A stretch of DNA of 5,115 bases from Planctomycetota bacterium (GTDB lineage Bacteria > Planctomycetota > PUPC01 > JABMSA01), in the NCBI GenBank assembly GCA_013202185.1, contig JABMSA010000809.1, positions 1 through 5,115 on the forward strand, given 5' to 3'. The translations under genes and the position numbers were made by a program. The notes below the pieces were generated by a model. The model ran no database searches and was not told the origin of the DNA. It saw nothing but the letters and a program-made list of their open reading frames with translations. This document shows, in pieces, positions 1 through 4,900 of this stretch (the stretch's first letter is position 1; every line of letters begins with the position of its first letter).

Positions 1-2
1 CT

Positions 3-587
3 GCCCAGCAGGACGACGACGCAGAGGGTGGACTTGACACCGACGCAGGCACAGAAGTGGAGACAAGCAGTAGCAGTACCCCGAAGCACGCTCGCCAGTA
101 CGAGCCCGAGATCACCGGCGAAGATCTGGTCGGATTGGAAGTGATCTGCAAGAAGGAAATTGTCACTCCGAAGACGATTCAGAACCGCAACTCAAAGGCA
201 AAGAGGAATTGTGATGATACATGGAACCTCGTTGCCCGTCGGAATAGTCAAAATGGCAAAGTGGTCGGGTATAGTCTTGCGGGGCTCCTGGAGTACCGAG
301 GGACGAAGACCGGAAGCCCCAAGGTCATGACCGAGGAAGAACGACTGCGGGGTCGGGAAGACGGCGGTGCAGTTGTCAACCCGATTAGAAGTGGGGCTCG
401 GAGGTGTAGCAACTGCAATGCAAGCGGCGTGAAGCTTTTCACGTCGCGAATCACTCTCACGAATCATGCCCATAAAGAGCATGTTCACGTTACAGTCCTC
501 TGCGAACACTGCTACAACGACCTTCCCGGCGAGGAAAGGCAAGTCTTTGATGACAACCGGGTGAAAGGCAGCAGCGCAAGCCAGTAG
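3..587 (+). CDS. Hypothetical protein with C-terminal CxxC...CxxC zinc-knuckle-like motif, 5' end outside window
   Basis: I do not recognise this gene. The frame is open from position 3 to the TAG at 585-587, giving 194 residues; the true start probably lies left of the window. A GTG at 57-59 is the first possible start inside it, but no Shine-Dalgarno sequence precedes it. The first part is acidic and low complexity (AQQDDDAEGG, then a run of serines). The middle is polar and basic. The last third has two CxxC pairs, CSNC (codons 405-416) and CEHC (codons 501-512), separated by 28 residues that include HAHKEHVH. This is the spacing of a zinc ribbon or treble-clef-like knuckle, so metal or nucleic-acid binding is plausible but inferred. 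The opposite strand is also open over 192-686, but its translation has no recognisable motif. The gene ends 243 bases before the next gene, so it is probably a separate transcription unit. Confidence 0.55.
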   Translation, partial: AQQDDDAEGGLDTDAGTEVETSSSSTPKHARQYEPEITGEDLVGLEVICKKEIVTPKTIQNRNSKAKRNCDDTWNLVARRNSQNGKVVGYSLAGLLEYRGTKTGSPKVMTEEERLRGREDGGAVVNPIRSGARRCSNCNASGVKLFTSRITLTNHAHKEHVHVTVLCEHCYNDLPGEERQVFDDNRVKGSSASQ

Positions 588-713
588 ACGGTTGCCGCTC
601 CGGCCAGGCGCCCCTGAGGAGAGACCTTGCCGTTTCGCCGTGCCTTGGTCCCTCTTTCTCTCATTCCCAAGGTTCGCATTCTTCACATCATATTCTCCTG
701 CCGCACCCTTTCT

Positions 714-777
714 TTCCCAGTTGTGTAGAATCCTTCCCAGTTTTCCCGACGACCATTCCCACTTTTCCCATTCGTCC
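714..777 (+). repeat. TTCCC direct-repeat cluster with 22-bp period
   Basis: TTCCC occurs at 714, 734, 743, 756 and 765, with one outlier at 664. A 14-bp core, TTCCCASTTTTCCC (S = G or C), occurs at 734-747 and 756-769 with one mismatch, exactly 22 bp apart. A third partial unit, TTCCCAGTT, begins at 714, 20 bp upstream. Each core has two TTCCC half-sites 9 bp apart. Spacing close to two helical turns puts the copies on one face of the DNA, as expected for a cooperative regulator or initiator. The binding protein is unknown; the DUF1580-type product encoded just downstream is a candidate by position only. Confidence 0.6.
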
Positions 778-793
778 CGCTCCGCAAGATATA

Positions 794-807
794 TGCATAG
801 GCATGCA
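794..807. promoter_or_regulatory. Small dyad TGCAT-AGGC-ATGCA upstream of the DUF1580-type gene
   Basis: TGCAT (794-798) and ATGCA (803-807) form a perfect 5-bp inverted repeat around AGGC, 24 bp before the ATG at 831. Size and placement suit an operator for a small helix-turn-helix protein or a weak leader hairpin. It overlaps the AT-rich stretch ATATATGCAT, which could contain a -10 box. At this length chance occurrence is possible. Confidence 0.25.
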
Positions 808-818
808 AAAGCTACTAT

Positions 819-822
819 GGAG
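819..822 (+). promoter_or_regulatory. Ribosome binding site GGAG that decides the 831 start
   Basis: GGAG at 819-822 lies 8 bases before the ATG at 831, which is ideal spacing. A longer reading from GTG at 822 would put the start inside this Shine-Dalgarno sequence, so ATG 831 is preferred. Confidence 0.6.
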
Positions 823-830
823 TGACGACG

Positions 831-1145
831 ATGATCAACTTACAGCAAGAACACATTTTAACGTTTCGTGAAGCTGCTTCGAAGCTACCCCGCCGTCGGG
901 CAGGAAGGAACTGCTCCATCTCGACCCTTCACCGCTGGCGGCTGAAGGGCGTCCGGGGGGTGCGACTCGAAACCGGGATGCTCGGCGGCATTCGCGTGAC
1001 ATCGGCCGAAGCGATCCAGCGCTTCATGGACCGAATCACCGGCGAGTCCGAGGACAAGGCGGCGCAACCAATCCGCGAGACATCGGCATTACAAGAGCGG
1101 GAGCTGGCCAAGGTCGAGACCGAGTTGGAAAAGGAGGGCTTTTAG
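831..1145 (+). CDS. DUF1580-family winged helix-turn-helix protein
   Basis: A 104-residue DNA-binding protein of the DUF1580 type, a family I know as essentially planctomycetal; its function is uncharacterised. Residues 10-40 form an excisionase/MerR-like helix-turn-helix: a first helix TFREAASKLP, a basic RRRAGR turn, then a probable recognition helix SISTLHRWRLKG. Residues 41-58 (GVRGVRLET...GGIRVT) are the beta wing typical of the family, and 59-70 (AEAIQRFMDRIT) is the closing helix. The last 30 residues are a charged helix (ALQERELAKVETELEKE) that may mediate dimerisation. It is the first gene of the operon: its TAG directly abuts the next ATG, and its final codons contain that gene's strong ribosome binding site. 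By fold and position it is probably a regulator, excisionase-like factor or origin-binding protein for the element; this role is inferred. The nearby repeats are its most obvious candidate targets. Confidence 0.85.
   Translation: MINLQQEHILTFREAASKLPRRRAGRNCSISTLHRWRLKGVRGVRLETGMLGGIRVTSAEAIQRFMDRITGESEDKAAQPIRETSALQERELAKVETELEKEGF
1131..1137 (+). promoter_or_regulatory. Strong Shine-Dalgarno AAGGAGG inside the end of the upstream gene
   Basis: AAGGAGG lies 8 bases before the ATG at 1146 and within the last codons of the DUF1580-type gene, whose TAG (1143-1145) touches that ATG. This fixes the start of the 157-residue gene and shows translational coupling. Confidence 0.8.
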
Positions 1146-1619
1146 ATGGGCGATCCTGCAGTAAAGCAGAGCGAAAGTCCCAAGCAAGAGTGGGCTGGGG
1201 CGGTGATGGAGCTGCGGTTCTTGGAGAATGTTGGCGGCGTGGATTGGGGTCGCATGGAATCTTCCATCGCCGAGGCGGAGCAACTCGCGTCTCTCCGAAT
1301 AGAACGCGAAGAGGCGCTGCAAACTGGCGGGGAGTTCCGCAAGCACGAGAAACTGCTGCTGGCCGAGAAAGCCATGGAACAAGTCAATCTTTTCAGGCGG
1401 ATCGTGGGGTCACGGATCGTCGCCCGGATGGCGGAGCTTGGAAGAAACTTGGACGAGGAGCCCAAGTGCAGGTTCTCGGACGAGGCCATCGAATGGGTGT
1501 TCTCGCGTTTGCCACGCTGGGAGATCTCTCCGGGGGATGCAGAGATGCAGGCCGCTGTGAAACGCTTCATCTGGCTGGGCGAGCAGAGGGGTGCAAGTGA
1601 AGGTCGAGGGGCAGTATGA
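1146..1619 (+). CDS. Hypothetical helical protein between the DUF1580 gene and the primase-helicase
   Basis: I do not recognise this 157-residue protein. It looks soluble, with no signal peptide or membrane segment. It is rich in charged, helix-forming residues: residues 38-82 (from MESSIAEAEQ to LLLAEKAMEQV) read as long amphipathic helices that could form a coiled coil, followed by a basic hydrophobic helix at 83-97 (FRRIVGSRIVARMAE). The C-terminal part (110-148) is tryptophan-bearing (IEWVFSRLPRW, RFIWLGEQ) and may be a small second domain. There is one cysteine (C108) and no catalytic motif that I can name. Its start abuts the DUF1580 stop and its TGA overlaps the primase ATG in ATGA (1616-1619), so the three genes are made together. 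A role as primase partner, helicase loader or origin accessory factor fits the context but is inference. The Ser/Arg-rich open frame on the opposite strand is a shadow. Confidence 0.8.
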   Translation: MGDPAVKQSESPKQEWAGAVMELRFLENVGGVDWGRMESSIAEAEQLASLRIEREEALQTGGEFRKHEKLLLAEKAMEQVNLFRRIVGSRIVARMAELGRNLDEEPKCRFSDEAIEWVFSRLPRWEISPGDAEMQAAVKRFIWLGEQRGASEGRGAV

Positions 1620-4000
1620 GGGACGATCTCTTCTCGGCCGTCAAGCGCGGCGTTACTTTCGCGCAACTCCTTGGCGTAGAGATTCATCCCGGCAAGGCGA
1701 TTCTGTGCCCATTTCATAATGAAAAGACGCCGAGCTTTCGGCTTCACGACGATAATCACGGCCATTGCTTTGGATGCGGATGGAGCGGCACTATCATCGA
1801 CGCAGAGATGAAACTCAACCCCGACCCCAAGAATAAGCCCGTGGATGCCGCCATCCGGTTAGCCAAGCGGTTCAACATTTCTTACGACGACTCGCCAAAG
1901 GTGAGAGCACATAGTAAACGCTCGTTCGGCCTCAACGTCGAACAGCTTGCCGACGCAAAGCGTCTGCCGGTCGAGTTCCTCGAAGGGCTCGGCGTGCAAA
2001 CCAGCGAAGTCACGAAGGCCGAGGCGGGCGAGATTGTTATCAGGGCGTTGTGCGACGAGGGCGTTTGGGACTCCCAGGTGAGCACCTCAACCTGGTGTGA
2101 AGTTCTTATTCGCTATCATAATGAAGACGGCACGCCTGCGGCGCGACACCGCCGGCGCTATGCGATCAGTGGCAAAAGAAAACAGTGCTGGGCGCCAGGG
2201 GACGGCAAGCCAGTTCCCTACGGGCTGAATGGACTCGCGGATGCGCGGAAGGCAGAAGCCTTGGTCATCGTCGAGGGCGAGTCAGACGTTTGGACACTCA
2301 GGTATCACGACTTCCCCTGTTTGGGCTTGCCTGGCGCGAGTACGGCAAGTCTCCTGCGGGTCGGGCATTTCAAGGGTATCGGTAAGGTTTTCATCTGCGA
2401 AGAACCCGATGACGCAGGCAAGTCGTTCGTCCAGCGTGTATGTGCAAAGATTCGCGGCTGGCGGCGCTGGCACGGGGAAATCTATGTTGTTCGACTTGAG
2501 GGAGCCAAGGATGTATCTGAGTTGCACATTCAAGATCCTGACGCCTTCAACGTCGAGTTCCAGCGTGCTCTCGACGAGGCCGAGCTGGCGCCCGAGGAGA
2601 AGCCAGCGCTTCGTGAGATGACCGAGGAGGACACCGGGCCCGCGATCCCGGAGACGATCCTGAAGGACTGCACCGACACGGGCAACGCGGAATTGCTGGC
2701 GACGCTCTACGGCGACACTGCGCGCTATGATCACGCCCGCGGCCGCTGGCTGCTGTGGCGCTCACCAATCTGGGCTCCCGATGAAGATGGTGCCGTGGAC
2801 AGAATGGCAATCGAAGCTGCACGCGAGCGATATAAGGCTCTGTGGCACGTGGATTTCGCGAGCACCAAGGCGCGGTCGGCGGCGCTCAAGTGGGCCGACT
2901 CATCCCGGAATGAAGTGAGGATTAGGGCGTGCCTTAAAGTGGCTCGCAACCTGCAGCCGATCACCGATGCCGGTCACGACTGGGACTCCCACCCGATGCT
3001 GCTTGCCGCCAACAACGGCGTGATCGACCTCGAAACCGGGAAGCTCAGGGACGGCTGCCAAGGCGACAAGCTGACCTTGAAAGTGCCAATCAATTACGAG
3101 CCCTCGGCCCTGTGCCCGCTATTCGAGAACTTCCTCATGGAGATATTTGACGAGGACTTGGAACTCGTCAACTTCGTACTCGCTGCAATCGGGTATTCGA
3201 TTACGGGTGACACCGGGGAGCAGTGCCTGTTCTTCCTCTACGGCTGCGGTGCAAACGGCAAGGGCGTACTCACCGAAACGCTCCGCTATGTGTTCGGCGA
3301 GTACGCCGACGACGTGCCGTTCTCAACGCTGGAACTCGACCGCAACTCCGGCGCGACCAACGACCTGGCCAAGCTCATAGGCAAGCGATTCGTGACAGCG
3401 AGCGAGGGTTCTGAATCACGTCGGCTTAACGAGGCCCGACTCAAAGCGCTCACCGGCTGTGATTCAGTGACCGCTCGGTTCTTGTATAGGGAGTTCTTCA
3501 CGTTCAGGCCCGTAGCCAAGTTCTGGCTCGCAGCGAACCACAAGCCGCCGGTTCGAGACACGAGCGAAGGATTCTGGCGCCGAATCCGAATGATACCCTT
3601 CCAGCGCGAGTTCAAGGGCGCCGCCGCCGATAAAGACCTCATTCACAAGCTGCGGGCTGAAGCCCCCGGCATTCTCACCCTGGCCGTTCGTTGCTGTCTT
3701 GATTGGCAGAAACACGGTCTGAAGGCCCCGGCAAGCGTCCTCGATGCTACTGATGAATATCGTGAGGAATCGGACCCGCTGGCGCGGTTCGTCGATGAAT
3801 GCTGCGACGTAATAGAAGCCCTATCCGTACCCGCCAGCACGTTGTATAAAGGCTACCACGACTGGGCTGAGAGCGAGAACATGCAGACACGCGAAATCCT
3901 CACGAACACGGCATTCGGCCGGAAGATGACTGAACGGTTCCAGAAGGAACGCATCCCAGGTAGTGGAAAACGCTACCTCGGAATCGGCCTTAGGGCCTAG
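1616..4000 (+). CDS. Phage/plasmid primase-helicase (CHC2 zinc finger, TOPRIM, D5-type, SF3 helicase)
   Basis: A 794-residue fusion that should make RNA primers and unwind DNA at the element's origin, comparable in role to phage P4 alpha. Residues 31-54 are a CHC2 zinc finger (C31, H34, C51, C54; C-x2-H-x16-C-x2-C) as in DnaG-type primases. The TOPRIM domain follows: VEGESD with catalytic E220, then EPDDAG at 263-268, where glutamate replaces the usual first aspartate of DxD, and the KDVSEL segment near 298-303. Residues about 350-500 resemble the D5 N-terminal domain (TGNAELLATLYGDTARY, NNGVIDLETGKL). The SF3 ATPase has Walker A GCGANGKG (543-550), an acidic Walker B-like segment VTASE ending at E597, sensor WLAANHKPP with N641, and arginine-finger candidates R655/R656 in WRRIRMIPF. 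The tail (about 720-792) resembles the family's winged-helix end. Start ATG 1616 overlaps the previous TGA, with GAGGGG upstream. It appears intact. Confidence 0.95.
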   Translation: MRDDLFSAVKRGVTFAQLLGVEIHPGKAILCPFHNEKTPSFRLHDDNHGHCFGCGWSGTIIDAEMKLNPDPKNKPVDAAIRLAKRFNISYDDSPKVRAHSKRSFGLNVEQLADAKRLPVEFLEGLGVQTSEVTKAEAGEIVIRALCDEGVWDSQVSTSTWCEVLIRYHNEDGTPAARHRRRYAISGKRKQCWAPGDGKPVPYGLNGLADARKAEALVIVEGESDVWTLRYHDFPCLGLPGASTASLLRVGHFKGIGKVFICEEPDDAGKSFVQRVCAKIRGWRRWHGEIYVVRLEGAKDVSELHIQDPDAFNVEFQRALDEAELAPEEKPALREMTEEDTGPAIPETILKDCTDTGNAELLATLYGDTARYDHARGRWLLWRSPIWAPDEDGAVDRMAIEAARERYKALWHVDFASTKARSAALKWADSSRNEVRIRACLKVARNLQPITDAGHDWDSHPMLLAANNGVIDLETGKLRDGCQGDKLTLKVPINYEPSALCPLFENFLMEIFDEDLELVNFVLAAIGYSITGDTGEQCLFFLYGCGANGKGVLTETLRYVFGEYADDVPFSTLELDRNSGATNDLAKLIGKRFVTASEGSESRRLNEARLKALTGCDSVTARFLYREFFTFRPVAKFWLAANHKPPVRDTSEGFWRRIRMIPFQREFKGAAADKDLIHKLRAEAPGILTLAVRCCLDWQKHGLKAPASVLDATDEYREESDPLARFVDECCDVIEALSVPASTLYKGYHDWAESENMQTREILTNTAFGRKMTERFQKERIPGSGKRYLGIGLRA

Positions 4001-4013
4001 CAGTTTGGTCGCG

Positions 4014-4042
4014 TTGGTAGGGTTTAAGGTCGTTGCTATAAA
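4014..4042 (+). promoter_or_regulatory. Sigma70-like promoter for the nuclease/ParB genes, within the inverted repeat
   Basis: TTGGTA (4014-4019, 4 of 6 to TTGACA) and TATAAA (4037-4042, 5 of 6 to TATAAT) are separated by exactly 17 bases. Transcription would begin near 4049. The -35 box lies inside the left arm of the inverted repeat, so a protein on that arm would block it. Promoter rules in planctomycetes are not well enough known for me to be firm. Confidence 0.4.
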
Positions 4043-4044
4043 GT

Positions 4045-4072
4045 CCCCCTAGGAATAGCTTCGCGTAGGGGG
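4045..4072 (+). repeat. Inner hairpin CCCCCTA / TAGGGGG
   Basis: CCCCCTA (4045-4051) pairs perfectly with TAGGGGG (4066-4072) around a 14-nt loop, a GC-rich 7-bp stem. It would lie at the very start of a transcript from the promoter proposed at 4014-4042, or act as a DNA cruciform. There is no U-tract after it. Confidence 0.5.
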
Positions 4073-4074
4073 TT

Positions 4075-4093
4075 GTTGGAAAAGGCTTCCAAC
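4075..4093 (+). repeat. Inner hairpin GTTGGAA-AAGGC-TTCCAAC
   Basis: A perfect 7-bp stem with a 5-nt loop. Its right arm shares bases 4091-4093 with the right arm of the 14-bp inverted repeat, so the two structures cannot both form completely. Mutually exclusive folding is typical of attenuators, though this could also be incidental to an origin. Confidence 0.5.
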
Positions 4094-4156
4094 CCTACCA
4101 ACGCCACCAGGCACCCGCTACTGCTCAACGAATTCAGCGGTTCTCCAGGAGCGCCG

Positions 4157-4198
4157 ATGACGCACATTCCAGCGTCAGCACAGCGTTTCTCGAAATGA
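4157..4198 (+). CDS. Possible 13-residue leader peptide upstream of the nuclease gene
   Basis: ATG at 4157 follows AGGAG (4147-4151) with a 5-base gap, a better ribosome binding site than the nuclease gene itself has. The peptide MTHIPASAQRFSK ends at TGA 4196-4198, which overlaps an ATG at 4195 opening a 23-codon frame (stop 4264-4266) that crosses the nuclease start. It might set up translational coupling to ATG 4221. So short an ORF could easily be chance, and nothing in the peptide suggests a function. Confidence 0.2.
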   Translation: MTHIPASAQRFSK

Positions 4199-4220
4199 GC
4201 AACGTCAAGGTCGGACAGCA

Positions 4221-4724
4221 ATGTCGCATCCGCAAAGAGAGGCAACACGGATTCGGATTCTCGTAGATACGCGCGAACAGCTTCCGTGGAGCTTCAAAGA
4301 TCTGAGCGCTGAGACAGAGCGGGAGGCGTTGCCAGCGGGTGACTACGCCATCGCCGGCGTCCCGTTTGTGATAGAGCGTAAGACGCCCGAGGACTTTCTA
4401 GCGAGCATCACCCACGGGCGCCAGCGGCTCGAGCGCGAACTTGAGCGCATCCAGGCGCAGGGTGGCGGTGCGGTCGTAGTCGAGGGCTCATTAGATGCGG
4501 TTCTGTACGGCGCGCCTAATCGCCGTCTCTCGCGTCCTGGCGAACTGCGGGTGAACCCGAATTCTGTGCTGGGCAGCATAGCGAGCTTCCAGATGCGTTA
4601 CCACGTGCCCACCTACTTTGCATCGTCGCGGCAATCCGCACAGCGCCTGGCGTGGTACCTCCTTGAGCACGCCCGGCGAGAGCAACAAGAGCTTGACAGC
4701 GTTCAGAACGAGGTGTCGAAATGA
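4221..4724 (+). CDS. Stand-alone ERCC4 (XPF/Mus81-type) structure-specific nuclease
   Basis: A 167-residue nuclease-domain protein. The core ERCC4 signature is complete: DTREQLPW (D16, E19), PAGDYAI (G40, D41), then VIERKTPEDF (E52, R53, K54, D58), matching GDx(n)ERKx3D, the metal-dependent active site that cuts 3'-flap and branched DNA. A basic helix RQRLERELERI follows, then a hydrophobic strand AVVVEG and a C-terminal helical part (SIASFQMRYHV, AQRLAWYLLEHARRE). It lacks both the helicase-like half of XPF and the tandem helix-hairpin-helix domain, as in many phage and plasmid ERCC4 proteins. ATG 4221 is the only normal start after an in-frame TGA at 4158; its ribosome binding site is weak (AAGG at 4207-4210 or GGA at 4213-4215). 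Next to a primase-helicase, it probably resolves replication or recombination intermediates; that role is inferred. The stop overlaps an ATG (ATGA, 4721-4724). Confidence 0.92.
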   Translation: MSHPQREATRIRILVDTREQLPWSFKDLSAETEREALPAGDYAIAGVPFVIERKTPEDFLASITHGRQRLERELERIQAQGGGAVVVEGSLDAVLYGAPNRRLSRPGELRVNPNSVLGSIASFQMRYHVPTYFASSRQSAQRLAWYLLEHARREQQELDSVQNEVSK

Positions 4725-4900
4725 GCGCCTCTGCAAAAGCGCCAGAAGGAGATCATCAGCAAAATTGGTTCCTTCGCGGCCCTATTGCCAGGGGACGCCA
4801 CGCGAAACAGCCACCTTGTGATACACAGTTGCTTGCATGCGTCGTTTTTTTTTCTTGGGAGATTTCTTATGCCGAATACCTTTCGTGTCCAGCTTCGTAG
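4721..4900 (+). CDS. Doubtful 59-residue ORF coupled to the nuclease stop and overlapping the ParB-like gene
   Basis: The ATG at 4721 overlaps the nuclease TGA, a common operon arrangement, and the frame runs to TAG 4898-4900, overlapping the ParB-like start by 32 bases. I see no known motif. Against it: third codon positions in its first 30 codons are only half G or C (15 of 30), whereas the frame shared by the nuclease and the ParB-like gene has 22 of 30 over 4725-4814 and no stop from 4725 onward. The second half crosses the T9 tract and looks non-coding. It may be a real small gene, a frameshifted relic, or just a coupling start. Confidence 0.2.
   Translation: MSASAKAPEGDHQQNWFLRGPIARGRHAKQPPCDTQLLACVVFFSWEISYAEYLSCPAS
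4845..4853 (+). repeat. T9 homopolymer tract before the ParB-like gene
   Basis: Nine consecutive T residues just upstream of the ParB-like ribosome binding site. I found no stable hairpin immediately before it (only GACGC at 4794-4798 against GCGTC at 4839-4843, with a 40-nt loop), so a terminator is unlikely. Tracts of this length are prone to polymerase slippage and to sequencing error. Confidence 0.6.
4857..4861 (+). promoter_or_regulatory. Ribosome binding site GGGAG of the ParB-like gene
   Basis: GGGAG lies 7 bases before ATG 4869, good spacing, and supports this start over upstream TTG 4785 or GTG 4818 in the same open frame. Confidence 0.65.

Larger units (their letters stand above)
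588..830. other. Intergenic region with pyrimidine-rich, repeat-bearing leader of the replication operon
   Basis: This 243-base gap contains no convincing gene. The + strand is strikingly rich in C and T from about 650 to 780. It carries the TTCCC repeat cluster and the TGCAT/ATGCA dyad listed separately. A TAGAAT hexamer at 726-731 resembles a -10 box (5 of 6 to TATAAT), but no -35 match sits at the right distance. Another AT-rich candidate is TATATG at 790-795, also without a -35. No hairpin plus T-run terminator for the upstream gene is evident. The region probably holds the promoter and control sites of the operon starting at 831. Confidence 0.5.
4011..4104. repeat. Perfect 14-bp inverted repeat with 66-bp spacer
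   Basis: GCGTTGGTAGGGTT (4011-4024) is the exact reverse complement of AACCCTACCAACGC (4091-4104). The repeat begins 11 bases after the primase stop codon. A related motif, GTAGGGGGTT, occurs in the spacer at 4065-4074 and shares GTAGGG with the left arm. A perfect 14-bp pair this close is very unlikely by chance. It could be a pair of operators looping around the promoter at 4014-4042, initiator-binding sites of an origin, or an RNA stem. No T-run follows the right arm, so it is not a standard intrinsic terminator. Confidence 0.8.
4001..4220. other. Structured intergenic region after the primase-helicase
   Basis: These 220 bases separate the replication operon from the ERCC4 nuclease gene. 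The first half (4011-4104) is dominated by a perfect 14-bp inverted repeat with two inner hairpins and a promoter-like pair. The second half (4105-4220) holds a possible 13-codon leader peptide and otherwise no clear gene. A 70-codon frame on the minus strand (4248 to 4036) starts with GTG, lacks a ribosome binding site and runs through the inverted repeat, so I do not call it. Confidence 0.6.

Noticed and set aside
34..39. TTGACA hexamer resembling a perfect -35 box
   Set aside because: No -10 match at 16-18 bases downstream, and it lies in the coding frame of the first gene.
192..686. 164-codon open frame on the minus strand
   Set aside because: It overlaps the + strand gene with the CxxC pairs, and its translation shows no motif; treated as a shadow.
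592..825. 77-codon + strand frame starting with TTG in the intergenic region
   Set aside because: Low-complexity S/F/P/R composition caused by the pyrimidine-rich repeats, with no ribosome binding site.
1142..1765. 207-codon minus-strand frame opposite the 157-residue gene
   Set aside because: Ser/Arg-rich translation typical of antisense reading. The + strand gene has a strong ribosome binding site and coupled junctions on both sides.
2282..2734. 150-codon minus-strand frame inside the primase-helicase gene
   Set aside because: Lies within the well-supported TOPRIM/D5 coding region and shows no motif of its own.
4011..4104. Intrinsic transcription terminator of the primase operon
   Set aside because: Stems are present, but no T-run follows any of them.
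4036..4248. 70-codon minus-strand frame between the primase and nuclease genes
   Set aside because: GTG start without a ribosome binding site; it overlaps the nuclease start and passes through the inverted repeat.
4190..4726. Identical 11-mer TCGAAATGAGC at 4190-4200 and 4716-4726, both over a TGA/ATG overlap
   Set aside because: A few 11-base matches are expected by chance in 5 kb; without longer similarity it is not evidence of duplication.
4794..4853. Terminator formed by GACGC/GCGTC plus the T9 tract
   Set aside because: Only a 5-bp stem with a 40-nt loop; too weak to call.
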